Shown: positions 38,409 to 52,200, counted from the stretch's first letter. The stretch is 64,000 nucleotides of DNA from Numida meleagris (GCF_002078875.1 NC_034415.1:19311975-19375974); one strand, 5' to 3'. The notes: generated by a model not told the origin, from the sequence alone. Program-made: numbers and translations.

Positions 38409-40626
38409 GATAATTCCTGCTCCATTCTGTGCTTAGTGCTAAAGCTTCAGACTTGTGTTTGCCTCAATATCTGTAAATTATAAATTGTTGGAGAATGGGA
38501 TTAATAACCTCTGAGCCTAAAACGTTCTTAATTCAAACTATGTCCCACACTTTCCTAATCATTCACTCTGCCATTCAAATACATAAAAACTTGCAATCTG
38601 AAACATTTCTTCTGCAAATGATTGTGATGACATTTCCAGTCTCTTTGTTACAGCTAAAGAACCTTTACTTCATTCCATCACACAAGCAGGGAAGGACAAC
38701 ACTCCAAACATACACTCTTTTCTTCAAGGTCAACTTCTTGGGAGGCAGTTTCCCTACATGATTATAGAACTGCAATCATGAACCTTTGAGATTAACTGTT
38801 TCCCACTTGTTCTGAGTTTAACTCACAACTGCCACTAGTATGCAAAAAATCTTCTAGAACACACAATTTTTATCGTGACTGTTAATAAAATGCAACATCA
38901 TAAACAATAAAGTTTAATTAGTAACTAAAGTGTCTGTGGCAATTAAATAAGAAGGAAGTGTTCTGGAACGCAGCAGGATGAATTATACTTCGAGTAATTT
39001 ACATTTCAAATGAATTTTAAAGACATTATTGATGGCAGTTTGGGGGAAATTGAGATTTTTAGAAAATAAGATATTGACTCTATGACACTCAAGTACATAA
39101 CTTGGCTGAACATGAACTTGGTACTGGAAGTGCAGGTGGAACTAATGGGAACAGCTAATAATAATAACTGCACTGAAAAAAACATAAAAATATAAAACCT
39201 GGAGAGAACCTAGTGTAATGACAGGACTCATTAGTGTTAAGCCAAAATAGCACTTCAAATTCAAGAATACATCTTCAGTTATTTAGGAAAGAAAAAATGT
39301 TCATGTGTTGCATGCCTGAGTGTTTGAAACTGAACGCAGCTGCTTTCTATAGTCATAATTCTACCTGAAACATGGTAATCATTTAAGAGTCAGAGCAAAG
39401 GTCCTATTTCAAGACAATCTGGGAATAACTTAAGTGGACAAGTAGTGGAACGCTGTCTACTTGTTTCAACTCACAGTTCATTCCACCTGAATTATTCAAC
39501 CTACAACAGCAAAGCCAAATAATCGTCTGGCTAGGAACAAAAATAGAGGAAAGGAACCAGACAGCTGTGTCCTGAGGCCAGGATTTCTCCTCTACGACAC
39601 AAAGGTAAAGAAAGCATTAGTGTTTACTCTTTTGTGGAAAAAGTCACTGAAGGGTACATGGGGAAAGAATTACCTGTGGCTGATTCACTTAGAAAGTGAG
39701 ATTTCAGCTCAGCAACCAAATCCCCCTGGGTTTGCCTGAGGATAGTGTCACCTCCAAACCAGGCTGGTTTCCTCCTGTCTTCCCCATTGTCTCATGATAA
39801 GCATGGCAATTCTAGTGAAATTTAAGACACAAAATTCTGGGCTTTGGTGCTATTTTTGGACTTCACTTGGTTACAAAAAGATCCTTGGGACTGTCTACTT
39901 TCTCCTTAGGGGAAGAAGATGAGTAAACAGAGAAAAAGGCATTTGCCAATAGCTTCATAAACAAAAACCCTCAACACTTCTCCTATTCACAGCTCTCTTT
40001 GTTTGCATATTTACGAACATCCCAGCATCCAAAGATAGGAATTTCAAAAGTATTCAGGTGCTTGTTTGCTTTGCTACCATGTATAATGGAAGGTAAAAGT
40101 GCTCCTTACCTAATGGGAGTCCTGATAAGCCTTTGCTCGTAGTAAATCCGATCTCCCAGGCTTTTCTTCCCATGAATATTTGCACAACTAACACTGCAAG
40201 AAGCTCATATCTCAGCCCAAGGGATGTCCTGCTGCATGGGGTATGTTCTCCCTGGAATATCTGCTGCTGAGCCACAGGCAGGGGTTGTTCCTGTTACCCA
40301 GGTGACAAACTTATTTCTCACCGCTCCTCATTATTACAAGGAGACAGTGCCAGTAGCTTTCTTCTGTTCTGAGGTACAGTGGGCAGAGTGAATGTCCTCA
40401 GATCCTCACTTTTGAGAAATGCTTTGTACTTTGCCATTCACATCTGTGCAACATGAAGGCGATGCAAAGGCAGAGAAACCATGAAAGCAGAAATCCAAAA
40501 TGTGTCATACAAAGGCTTGAAGTTTTCTACTTCATGCTCCTCTAATATTTCTGAAATGAAATAACACTAGATCTTTTTAAGTGCACACAGATAATCTGAT
40601 CTTGCAAGTGGTGGCTGCTCCCCTCC

Positions 40627-40680
40627 TGGTGCTGAGTGCTGCTCCCACTGATTTAGAGCTCCAGCACTCAATGCATTTGC
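40627..40680 (+). repeat. Possible ancient amniote repeat fragment
   Basis: TGGTGCTGAGTGCTGCTCCCACTGA, then GAGCTCCAGCACTCA, is collinear with an old amniote repeat whose hallmark is GGTGCTGAGCAC, then CTCCCATTGACTTCAATGGGAG, then GTGCTCAGCAC. The repeat name is uncertain. Confidence 0.35.
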
Positions 40681-41729
40681 TTAGTACCTGCGGGACCAAT
40701 CTCATCATTTATATTTTTATCATCACAAAGTGGAAGAATAAACCTGAACTCTCAGAGTTTGTATTGTTAATACGTGGAGTGGCCACACAGCTGACTTCTA
40801 GAGCAAAGATTAGCAACTGGAGGGTGCACACAAATGTCTGCATACAAAGTGGCTGAGAGCTTGTTTTTCCTCGAACTCAAACTTCAGTCAGATGACATGA
40901 CATATGGAAATGGCTGCTTCAGGACTGGCTCATTACAGCTCTTAAGACCTCTGATTCACCTGCTATTCTGAATGCAAAAGATTTGACAACTTTTGTAAAT
41001 ATTAAACAAAATAATGCTATGTGCACAAATGTTTTCAGACCGCTTGGAAAAAGGCACTCTATGTTTGTTGCCACTAAAAAAAGCACTTTTTTCTTCTGTG
41101 AAGGTCAACACATGCTGGGTGGTGGTGAATTCTGACACCTACAGACCACTCTGCTCACTTAGCCTTGTGCAGATGAGGGATGGTAGTGCCTTTCAAGATC
41201 AAAACCAGTAAAACATCTAAATTTTGCCAAGGGTTGTGGGTCTTTAAAATGAGCCAAATCTAAATCTCATCTCTGAAAAACACTTGCCTTTGAGATGTTT
41301 TCCTACCAGCTAGGCACAGATCAGAGGTCTGAAGTTTGAATTTTTTGTTCCTTGATACCTTTTTCTTTCCTGTGCATAACAATGCAACAAAATAGGGAAG
41401 AAAGGCTGCCTTATAATTAGAGCAAAAGGCACAGCATGAGGAGAGGAGATATTCACACAGCTTAATTGAGATACTTTTCCCCAGGCTTTCTGCAGCCACT
41501 GAAGAGAGAGAACTTCAGAAGGCAACTTCAGGGCCACTAAGTAGGGGTCTATTTTTAAACACCTCTCTCTGATGACTCTCAAAGGTCTTCAACAGCTATG
41601 AAGAGGCTTTCTCTCCAATGAATACAGTAGGAGCAAGAAAACCAACTCTCTAATGCAGGTCTCTAATTAGAAGTTCAATCTTTTGTTGTTTCTGCTTGTT
41701 CCAGAAGGCTGTGTGCCTGACAAAAAGCA

Positions 41730-41765
41730 AGTGCCTCCATCATCTCATCTGCAAAATGGGACAGC
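41730..41765 (-). repeat. Possible MIR 3' fragment
   Basis: GTGCCTCCATCATCTCATCTGCAAAATGGGACAG on the plus strand resembles the reverse complement of the MIR segment CCCATTTTACAGATGAGGAAACTGAGGCA. Only about 36 bp can be matched, so this is weak. Confidence 0.25.
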
Positions 41766-42987
41766 TGCTCCCCCGTCCATCCGCAGCTCCAGGGCTGCAA
41801 GGGTGGTGGTGAAGTCTGAAGCACTGCAGCTGTGCAGTGGGAATGCACACAGAGCACACAGGCTGTGGTGCTTGGCGTCATGGCACACTGCATGCTGGCT
41901 CTAGCAGCAGATCTCCACAGACAACCAAACTGGAGGGAAAGCTGAGTTACCAGTCCTTTGCTGCTATGACCAGAAATTAGAATATGAAGAGAAGTACAGA
42001 CATAAATGCTGTGCATTGTATGGAGAGACAGTTTTCCCTCCTGTAATGCTATCCTGGATGTAGAATAACTATTTTAAAACATTCTATGATTTTAAAGCAT
42101 CCAAAAGGTCAAAGTTTAATAACTATGGTGTATAATTCCCTCTACCTTCAGCTCTGCCTCTAGTGTTATTAACTTATCTACAGTCTGGACATAATACGCA
42201 GCGCACAGTTTGAGCAGTGCTCTGCCGAGCTGACAGGATCCGCTTCTCTGGGGATGTAAGGGTAATTCAGCCTCCAACTTCATTGAATCCTCTTTGGACC
42301 AAAACCTGCTACTTGAACAAAAGTTGCCACAATGTGTCATATGCTATAGCACAGAAGAGATGTGAGATGCGGCAAACGTTTGTAATTGAAAACACACAGC
42401 TGAGTGCAAGAGGAAGCTAGCAATATTTCAGAAAACGAATGAGACAGTTCTACATGGGTAAATAGCAGTTTTCACTAGTGCTATCCAGAATAAAGAACAA
42501 AAGCCTTTCTCTTGCTTCCACTGGAAGCAGACTTGTGCTCTACATTGATTATGCTAGCCACTGTTCTTGGATTCCCCTAAGAGTGAATCAAGGCCTGAGT
42601 CAATATGTCAGTGTGGTGGAAACCACATTCTCCCAGCATCAACACAATCAAATTCAAAATTCAGCTAAACGAACAATTTATTCAATTAACTTGGTCTTTT
42701 TCCATGGAGGTGGACTTTCTCAGCTGCATCCATTAGGAGATGGATCTATAACACACTCAAGCCAATGAATGACCTCTCTGGGCTTCAATAGCTTTTGTTC
42801 AGCACCTCTTTCAATGAACTCAGCCTTTCCTCTAAAACTGATCACAGATATTTACTAATAAGAATTTGAGCCGTGCTGAATTTTCAAGTTTTCCTGTAAC
42901 AATGGTTGGTGGTTTTTCATGTCGGACAGAGACTTGTTCCTGGCCCACCACTGGATGAGCATTAGGATGTAGATTTGCACATTCAAA

Positions 42988-43025
42988 AGAAAAACCCTGA
43001 TCCTACAAAAACTCATACATGAAAT
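42988..43025 (+). repeat. Possible ancient amniote repeat fragment
   Basis: AACCCTGATCCTACAAAAACTCATACATGA is close to CCTGATCCTGCAAACACTTATGCACATGA, a word typical of an old amniote dispersed repeat. It is short and without a clear continuation. Confidence 0.3.
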
Positions 43026-43922
43026 GTCCAAGTTTGCTTTCTGGACACACTTCTACCAGATGTGATTGCTTTAATGTTTGCAGAGTTAACGTGAGAATTG
43101 AAAGTAAATTAATTTTAAAATTAAAGTGAATATTCTTAGAAGTTTTTAGCTCATATTACTCATCCGACTTTGTTTAATACAGAGGCCAAGGAACAAACAT
43201 GCACGGAGGCAAGAGCTTAATTCCAGTCTCCATTTCTGCTCCAATCTTTTATGCTTTCTGGGCACAGCCTGCGACTCTTCAGTGCTAGCAGTCAGAAAAC
43301 CTTCATTAGTAATAACATTTATATCAAGAAAGAAAGAAAATAATTTCATTTTTCTCATCTCAAAAAAAAAAAAATCTGGAAAGAAATGTGGCATTTCTTA
43401 GCTGTAAATACACTGTACCAGGGATAATCTCCCTTCCTGTACTTGAGTTTATCTTCAGAATTAGTATTAATGCCATGACACCATGAAACAGACATATGGA
43501 AGTGTTATTTGTTTCTCATTTACCAAATAGATAAGAATATGGAAATAGTTTCAGTCCATTTGTTTGATGAGCTTCCTAAGCCAGTAATAAACAAATCAAT
43601 ACAATTAGTTTTAGCTCATCATCATTAGAAACCTTCACTACTGGGATACAATTTAATTATACCTCTTGTTTCACAGCAACAGAAAACCTTTGAAAATGGA
43701 CTACTTTGCCAACTATCGAACCAGGAGGGAGGAGCAAGAGGATACATCAGTGCTGGTAGAGTTATTTTCTAAGCAGGGTGTACAACGTATAAAGCATATT
43801 GTGTGATACAGTTTCCCTGATTGCAAATCTAAAATATTCCTGCCATTAAGTGCTTATGAGCAACCCAATGTGAAATCCAGCTGTAAAATGACTGTGTATA
43901 TGACATGCTTCATGAGAATGTT

Positions 43923-43995
43923 GCAATTAATGCGGCATGCATCAATCACTCTTGGACTTGATTACAAACTGCGCTAATCCTAATTGATTAATTAA
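43923..43995. promoter_or_regulatory. Candidate homeodomain/PBX-rich non-coding element
   Basis: Within 73 bp: GCAATTAATGC, ATCAATCA (reverse complement TGATTGAT, a PBX-HOX type site, 43941-43948), GATTAC, CTAATCC and TAATTGATTAATTAA. The density of site types suggests an enhancer-like conserved element, but AT-rich sequence yields such words by chance and no conservation data are at hand. Confidence 0.25.
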
Positions 43996-45820
43996 GCTCC
44001 AAAGTTACATACAGTAACGTCGGTCAAAAAATCCTCACCATATGTGCTCTAATGTCCCCAAATTCATTCTTATTGTGGAGATTGATGCTATTACTTTCCT
44101 CTCAGTTGTGCATACAGATTCTGATGAGTAAGGTTGGACTAAACATGGATATCCCCCCAAATAGAAATTCTTTGGTATAGGGACACAGCCAGCTACAACA
44201 ATTAGGGATAGGGGAAATGAGCATCCAAATGAAACCCTTCAGACAGGGTTTTGGGAGGAGAGGAGGAAAAGGGTGAAATCTAAACTCATCTTTCCTGGAA
44301 AAATCATGAATCCCACTTGGCAATGCGGCCACAGAATGCTCCTCACCGTGATGGGAGAGCAGACAATCTCAGGTTTTGTGCACTGCATGCCTGAAGACTT
44401 TAATTGCTAATTGTGCCTCAACTCTTTGCGCCACAGGTACAGCAACTCCTCTCTAAACCACGTCTGACATCTCTACAAGTGAAGATTACTCCAGAGAGGG
44501 ACAGCTGGGGCAGAACGGTGCCAGCCTGTGTAAGGACAAGGGCCCCGATAATGCATAGCTGGAGGTGACAGAGCCCCACAGGAAAGGAGAGAAAGCTCCA
44601 AAGAACTCCCCATCGGGGCTCCTTATCAAAAGCTGGGTTTGCCGGGTTTTATTTGCAATGGTTTCAGTTCTCCAGGGGAAATGTGTCAAAGGTGACTTGA
44701 TACATAAATAATGCTATTGGCATCACTCAAAAAGCATTACATTCACTGCACATCCAGCACAAAGATCTCCATTGTATCTATAACAATGCATCTTTGGATG
44801 TCACATTTTAGATCGACTCGTAGGAACTTTTTAAACAATCAATAAATGTTATCTCCAAATTAATTGCTTAGATGTTTAAAAGTGTATTTCTGCTCAGTAC
44901 CCAGCACAAGACAGTAGTAATCAATGCATTCCATTGTATAATTATCGCCCTCATTATCATCTTATTTTTGAATGGCACTACAAAGAAAAAGAAGTATTTT
45001 TTAAAATACAGGAACTACAGCATATGTACTTGGAAAAAACGGGGTTTATTTTAGATTTCTATATATAGACTTAAGATGTTAACCTCAGAGATGCATGTAC
45101 CTTGCTGTAACAAAACATAAACTGTACCGTTCATTGTCCCAGCAGTGTCCTGGTTCCGTCCTCTCCTGGCTCCTTGTGCCCTGGCAGGACTGTACAAGAA
45201 GCTGGAAAACTGAAATGTCCCTGGCTTCGTGCAGCACTTCTCAGCTACAACTGAAACAACGGTGTGTTATCAACATTGTTTTTTCCTCCTAAAGCCAAAC
45301 CATCACATCATACCAGACAGTGTGAATAAAATCAACTCTGTCCCAGTTGACACCAGGACAAGCAGAAACTCAAAATGTGTCAGAATGACAACACGGGCAC
45401 TGTAAGGCACTGAGATGCAGTCCACAAAAAGGCTCTGCTTTCAGAGTCCGTGAGGCTAGTTTTCATTTTCCACTGGACTCCATCGTCATCAGAAAGAATG
45501 AAAGAAATCAAGAAAAACACTGGAAGGAAAATGAAAAAATGAATTTTTTTTTCTATGAAAGAAAAATTACCCTAAGCTTCCCCAATAGTGCCAAAGTGAC
45601 ACTGCCAATTCAGTATCTCAGCCGTACAGTCCCAGAGAGAGCATCTGAAGATAGCCAGAAAATAATAGGACTTTTTTTACAAGCCTCTTATATGGGTCTT
45701 TACATTTTGTTTGGCAAAGTCTATGAAAAATAATGTGGTCTGCTTATTGTTTGTTTATAGTTACTTTTGTCATCGGATATCAGTACAGTCTAAAATGTAT
45801 TTTTGACCATAGATGTGTAT

Positions 45821-45871
45821 GCTCTTCCTGAGATTTAACACTGTGATTTGCTCTTCCTGAGGTTTAACACT
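45821..45871. repeat. Two-copy tandem repeat, period 29
   Basis: GCTCTTCCTGAGATTTAACACT at 45821-45842 recurs at 45850-45871 with one substitution (A to G). Seven bases separate the copies. Confidence 0.9.
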
Positions 45872-47206
45872 TTAGCCTCTCTTCCATCAGGTCTCTGGAT
45901 CATAATTCAAAAGTAATGGTCTAGCATCACTTAAATTGTCATCTGGGTACAAAGCCATTAAGTAGAGCTTAGCTGATAAAAAGAAAGAAGCTACTACTGG
46001 TGAAATGTATTGATAGCTGAGCCTTGTAACAAATTTATCAGTCTATCCTATAACATATTATCACTAGTAACTGGTGTGGCAGAGTGAAGAGGGCACTGTG
46101 TTGTTGGAGCTATTAAAAGCACATATTTTTCAAAGGAAGTTTGCACTGTTTAGACTGAAGTGATCAGCTGCGCTGTACTGTCTTTGCTGCACCTTCCTCA
46201 GTGTCACAGGACATGGTGCTGGCTGCAAGCCAATACAGCAAATCCTACAGGAGGCTGCAGTTAAGATGAAAGGGATGTGAGTTTGGAGGAGGAAATGCAA
46301 ATTTATTAGCACAGTCGTGCCTGAAGAGCACAGGGAGCTGAACCTTTGGCACAGGTGAAGGCTCTCTCGATAGGCCTGTGCCTGCCCTGCATATTGTCAC
46401 TGCTGAGTCCGGGGGAAAAGCCAGCAGTAACTTTAACTCTAACATCCCCACAGTGAAAAAAGGAAAGCTACCAAAATATGAACTGTTACGTTAAATATAT
46501 GGCAAGGCCATTTTCCAGGATGCCCTATCCTCTACAGCACAGTAACCTACCCAAGCAAACGCAGGAGATATTTGTCTCATTGAACCCTTGCTGCTCTTCT
46601 TGCCTGACAACTTGATCCAGACACTAACTTCAACAGCAAGCCTCTAGGGCTGTCTGGTTTCAGTTTACTGGAAATTTTGACAGTGGTTAGTATTCTTTGA
46701 GGCCCGGTTTCTGGAGCTGGTTGACTAGATGGAAGGTGCCACTTTTGCTAAAGCAGAAGACATTTTCTAGCCATCGTGATTCCAGAGAACAGCTGGAAAA
46801 CAAACTCAGAATACAAATGTATAGAATTCCATGTTTATCCTTCTGAAATCCCATCTCTAGCCTTTGATACCCAGAAATGATAACATTAAGAAAACTACTA
46901 CTTCTGGTCAGGAAGCCACACAGCGACTCAGAGGAGAAGCCCCATGGTATGTGTCAGTGTGGATGTGATGGCAAACACTGGTGCCACTTCCAAAGAGACA
47001 TCTTCCTTGAGCATCTGCTGTTTTTTCCCAACAGCACTGCTTCTCTGCATCCAATGAGCCAAAGTTCAAAAAGCAAGGAAACCAACACATGTTGGGACGT
47101 GAAGGTAAGACAGCTGTCCAACAGTCTGACCTTTCATGCCAGTGAAAAATATAGGGCTTGTTACTGCATGTATGGAAACCCTTTCTGAAGAGAAAATAGA
47201 AGTGCA

Positions 47207-47250
47207 TTTATTTCAATGGGAATTCACTCAAAAGAGTACACATATTCTGT
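47207..47250 (+). repeat. Possible ancient amniote repeat fragment
   Basis: TTTCAATGGGAATTCACTCAAAAGAGTACACA resembles TCAATGGGACTACTCACATGAGTAAA, a word of old amniote repeats. Short and degraded. Confidence 0.28.
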
Positions 47251-49138
47251 GCTTTTATCTGAACATCTGATTATATATATGCAAAACTACTTGGTTCTGT
47301 CATCACCTTGGTAATTTGTTGTTTTACTGCTTCTTTTAAAGCAGATGATAGCTGCAAGTACTGCAATATCAGGCTAAAAGCTTTAAATGCACACAAGCTT
47401 ACATATGCATTTTCTATGGTGCCTCACAGTCTGACAGCTCTTCACTGATCAGGTCACTCTGATGCACAGTTACAACGTCCATTAGGATCTTGCAGTGAAT
47501 TCTGCTGTTTGATTGTTCCAACAGTTTTTCCTGGGAGGATAGAGCAATATGGCCAAATCCTCTATTTCTATAATGTAGTTATAATAATAGGCCCATAATT
47601 CCTATAGCAACCACTTAGCCCTATTCACATGCTGTAAAATACAGTAGCTGTGAAATTTAACAGTCATGAGACCCCTCACAATTGCCTCTGCTCTCCAAGA
47701 TTTAGTTAAGCTTATCCGGGAAATTTATTCCAATGGGGATCATACAAGTTCATCTGCAGTTGCTGGTTCGAAGGACAATCTCATGATTTCGGAATGTAGT
47801 CTTCCATTTTAATTCAACCCAGGATGTTGAAATCATGCTGCAAAGCACAGCCCTTCACCACTGTCTTTTAATCCTCCAAAACTGAGTGGTCTGAGTGAAT
47901 GATTGTTATGGAAATGCATGAAAAATGTCAAGAGATTCTGAATTTCAAGTGTTCTGCTGATGATATCAGATGAGACTGTATTGTATTACATAATTAATTG
48001 TGTATCTGCCCAGTGTACTCAATTAGAAAGCTGTTATAAACTGAAATAAACATTTCTTGAAGGTACACACCCAGACAGCCAACTTACATGTATGCTCTAC
48101 AGTTTGGAATGTCTTCACATGCAGTAAAAATCTCAAGGGCTGTATTCCATCACCACAGTTTCTAGAATTTCATATGATATGAATTCAGCAAGTCACCTAA
48201 AAAGCATTTTAGATAAAACAAATGGTATGTAAGAATTTCACCTAATCTAAAGATCCAGTAACAGGGGACAGCTCCAGTTTTATAATCTTGCTTCAGAAGA
48301 GAAAGACTTTTACATAATCACTCAAAATTTTAATTTCTCTGCACAGAATGAAATTCCAAATGGTTTTTGACAGTGGTAACTCTTACGCAAACCTATTTCA
48401 TTTCAGCAGCTGAACATCAATTCATACCATAATGAAAAGCAAATCTTCAAAGTTGTCTCTCTCTCTTGCTTCCCTAGCATTTAATATAAATCGATGACAC
48501 AACGTGACCGCTATCACAACATCTGTCCTTGCAGATTATTTTCTTAGTTAGCTTCACACATTTAATCAACGATGCTAAGATACTAAAATGACTTTGCTGC
48601 CTTTTTTTCAATTTATCAAGACTCGGTCTTCCTGCAACTTTCAGTCAGCGTGAGTTAAATAAAGCTGGTTGAACGTGGATTGATTTAGGGGTGATACTTA
48701 TACTAGAAATAGCATATATTGTATTTAAATCTGGTGATCTAATTTAAACAGAGGAATTTTTGAGTGCATGCATTACAGACAGTATGATAGTATATCTTTC
48801 AGTAGGTCTTTTGTTATACACTGTAAACTTCAATCAACAAGCTCAGAAAACATCTTATATATATAAACTGACTCCTAATTTTGTGCTGACATTTGTAATA
48901 GCACAACAATCCCACAGATCTTTCTATTTTATTTGGCAAAGCGCTCTTTACAATATCATTCCCTCTCTGGAGATATATAAAGGTTTAACTGGAGCTTTAG
49001 GACACACTGCACACGATTAGAGAATTCATCAACAGCCAGCCAACCTCTTTATTACTTCTCCATTCCCAGGTTTATGAAAAGGGCTGTTAATTCAGGAGGC
49101 AGCACACTTACCTCTGTCCCAGTGCTGCTGGAGTGATG

Positions 49139-49230
49139 GCCCGGATTCCTCCCACACTTGCGCTGTTCTGTTTCGCAATAACTCCAGTGAAACCATCAGT
49201 AAAACTGATGCAAAGCCCTTTATCTTTGGG
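49139..49230 (+). repeat. Ancient amniote dispersed repeat relic
   Basis: GGCCCGGATTCCTCCCACACTTGCGCTG, then AATAACTCCAGTGAAA and CATCAGTAAAACTGATG, is collinear with an old repeat abundant in non-avian reptiles (GGCCCAGATTCTGCTCTCACTTACACTGGTG...GTAACTCCACTGAAGTCAATGG). Several blocks in the right order support it; the name is uncertain. Confidence 0.42.
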
Positions 49231-52200
49231 AAAACAAGTGTTCTTTCTTACTGTAAAGTAAGTGCTTTTTTTCTATACTGGAGCTATTCAAAATGTCAGA
49301 GTTCATCTTGCAAGGCTAGAGACATTTTACTTTTATAGTCAAATTCCAGTTTGAATAATTACAAGAGCCAGTTAAAAATACGTTTTCAACAAAAATAGGG
49401 GCAACATTTTCATGAAAATATTTTCTTTCCATGCTGCTTTTTCCCTCCATGCCAAACGCACATTTGTTCTTTCCTTTTGTTCTTAAATGGCTATATGCTG
49501 TTTAGCAGCCATTGCATTTCATCCCAGAGGTGGCTGCATTTCACAGTGGATAAAAGAGAATCTTTTATAAATAGTAGAGTTAATTATTTCATCTTATTTC
49601 TTAATTTCCACCAAGATTAGCTGTTATAAATAAATACATTTACAGTCATCAAATACTACTGCCTAATTTCCCATTAGATTCATTCTCCACACTTCTTTCC
49701 CATAAACTCAGACTCAGCTTTTTTATACAAAGAGAGCACGTGATTTTTAATTCCACCAGGGTAATATCTTTGGGTCAAAGCATAATTGCCTACAGTAAAT
49801 AGAAGCATAATAGAGTGACTTGGAAATGATGAGACAATATGCTGGACCTGCTCAAAAGACATCTGGTGCCCCAGTTCAGAGATAGCAATGCTGAAGGCCA
49901 TTTGTTTTCCCCTGCTATGTAGAAATTCAACTTCCTTTGAATGAGGGGGAAATCATATTGTTATCGATTAAAGAGAAAGTAAAAGAGCAGACAGATACCC
50001 AGTTTTGTAGGTATCACACAGAGCATCTCCAGCTTTACATATGGTGTACTAGTGCTTTAACTAAAGCAGCTGGTCTTAATTTCTGTAGGTAGCCGCCAGA
50101 TCTATGGAGCCAAGGATGTGTCTGTGGGAAGACCAGTGGAGAAACAGTTCTGAATCTTTACATTTAGAGCTAGCCTTGAGCTCTACTATTCAGAAGAGCA
50201 GCATGGCAGGGAAAGCATATCATTCTTTGTAAATTAGGAAGAGGTCTCCACTCTCCACCCTGGTGCCAGATGGAACTGGTGAACTACAGTTAATATTTGC
50301 TCCATTCACAAATGAACAGGCAAACTACAAACTGTGGGGGGAAATCAGCTCAGTACTGGTCTGGAAAGGAGATTGGAACAGACCTTTTCAACACCTGCTA
50401 GCCATGTGCCAGGTATTCCCAGCACTCTTCCCACCAGGTCAACATTCTCTTGAGTTGCTGTCGCTACCTGCAGGACCCTAAAAGCCACAGAGATCTTCTC
50501 AATGTCAGTATCCTTGCCATGACTCTAGGACACATGTCTTGTACACAATTTGCTTTGACAGTTTAGACTCTGATCCCTCGAGGTTATTCACACAAGGGGA
50601 GTCAGTGCCTTTTCAATCAGCTTTAAAGAAGTTGTGAACAGATAGAGCAATGAAAGGCAGCCTTCCACAGCTGGATCCTCTCCATCCAACCATCCTACCA
50701 CTACAGAAGCTCCCAAAAGCGTAAAAAGGAGATGGGCATTTAGCATGCCCCAGTACTGGGGCAGCTGCCATCCACTGGGCTGCTATGAGCCAGCACTGGC
50801 TCTGCTGTGAGGGGTGTGGTGAGGAGGCATGGGCAGCACCATCATCATGATTCACTGCAAATCTCTCCTAAGGCCCAGCCTGCACAGTAGACATACTCTT
50901 GTTAAGCAGCTCTAGCACTCATGGGAGGAGCAGGAAACATTTGGAATAGTAAGATCCAGTGCTGAATTGGCCCATGACAGATGGGAAACTTAATTCACTC
51001 CTGGACAGCAGATGCTGCAAAAGGTTGGTCACAGAGACACAAGCCTGTGCAAGCACTACAAATACAGTTGTGCACCAGCTGAAGGTACCTGACTCCACTG
51101 TGATGAAAGTTTCTTTTCCATCTCACTTCCTCTGTGGTTTTCAGCTCTGCACATGCCCCCACATCCCAAAGGGAACTAGTTGTGATGTTAAGTGTCGTGC
51201 AGATTCCCACTGCAGCCTTCAGACAAGCCTGGCCCAGCTCTGTGGGTCCCACAGGGCGAGATTACAAGAGCAGGACAGTATGCTACAAGGAAAGTGCAGA
51301 CCTGTGATCACTCTCCTTGCTGAATTACAGGAGAAATGGATTTCAGAAGAAAAGGCAGTCAACTAAAACCACCAACTGTATTCACATATTTAAGCCCACA
51401 GTACCGTCAACTTGAACATCCCAGCTAAGCACAGTCACCGCAGAACTGGAACAAAGCAATTTCTGCCATTTCTAAACTCAATTTTTGCAATGGAGAGATT
51501 TCAGGCAACTTTGGGCAGTAATCTCCCAGCAGTGAGATACATCAAGGTATTTCTATATCAAAGTGAACTCTAATACATCTATAGCATGTTTGTGGAACTT
51601 CTGTATAACAGCTAAAATTTCTTAACACTCTTCCCTACAACTAATCTCATGGAAGAATACTTAAAAGTATAATTCCTATCCCTGGAAAAGGCACTCCAGG
51701 TATCTGGTCAAACTTCTAGAAATGGATTCTTTTTGTTCCTCTTTCACTTTTCCATGTCATTTTTTCCCTCCATTCCAGGATGGAACTCATTTTCAGATCC
51801 AGTTTTCTGTTCCCAGAAATAAATAGTTCTTCAGCACAACTGGAATGCAACCAGAGAGAACAGTATGATATAGCAGACTAACTTCTGGTAATACACCTGT
51901 CAGAAGATAAAATGCACAGCCAGAAGTCACATAGCTGCAATTTACTTTCCCATCTTTTGCAAACAAAGAGTTAAGTGTATGGGTCAGACATTTAGACTCT
52001 CTTTGGTCAACAGAGAAAGGGTAGACAAGTTAGTTCATCTATCTTTAGGCAGCTCTTTCAGAATGAAGTTTTTTTTTTCAGAAAGAAAAGCTGCATGAAC
52101 GGAAAGGTAAGAGAACTATCCAAACCAAATGCCTTATGCCTACCGTCCACACTGCCAAAGTGACCCACTGCAAGTCTACCTCCATTAGTGATTTTACACC

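Larger units (their letters stand above)
37416..49138. other. Gene-free intronic block
   Basis: Intronic sequence with a hairpin at 38373-38408, candidate old repeat pieces (40627-40680, 41730-41765, 42988-43025, 47207-47250), a 29-bp-period duplication at 45821-45871 and a homeodomain-site-rich stretch at 43923-43995. Open frames of up to 113 codons (41675-42016, minus) show no homology I recognise. Confidence 0.55.

Noticed and set aside
42079..42092. ATTCTATGATTTTA, possible CR1 tail octamer
   Set aside because: Only one octamer and no CR1 body next to it.
46877..47207. Opposed 103- and 99-codon frames with several Cys and His residues
   Set aside because: The Cys/His spacing does not fit a zinc finger or other known motif.
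50959..51366. 135-codon plus-strand frame, the longest in the window
   Set aside because: No recognised domain, an opposed frame on the other strand, and a local rise in GC explain it. Kept only as a low-interest finding.
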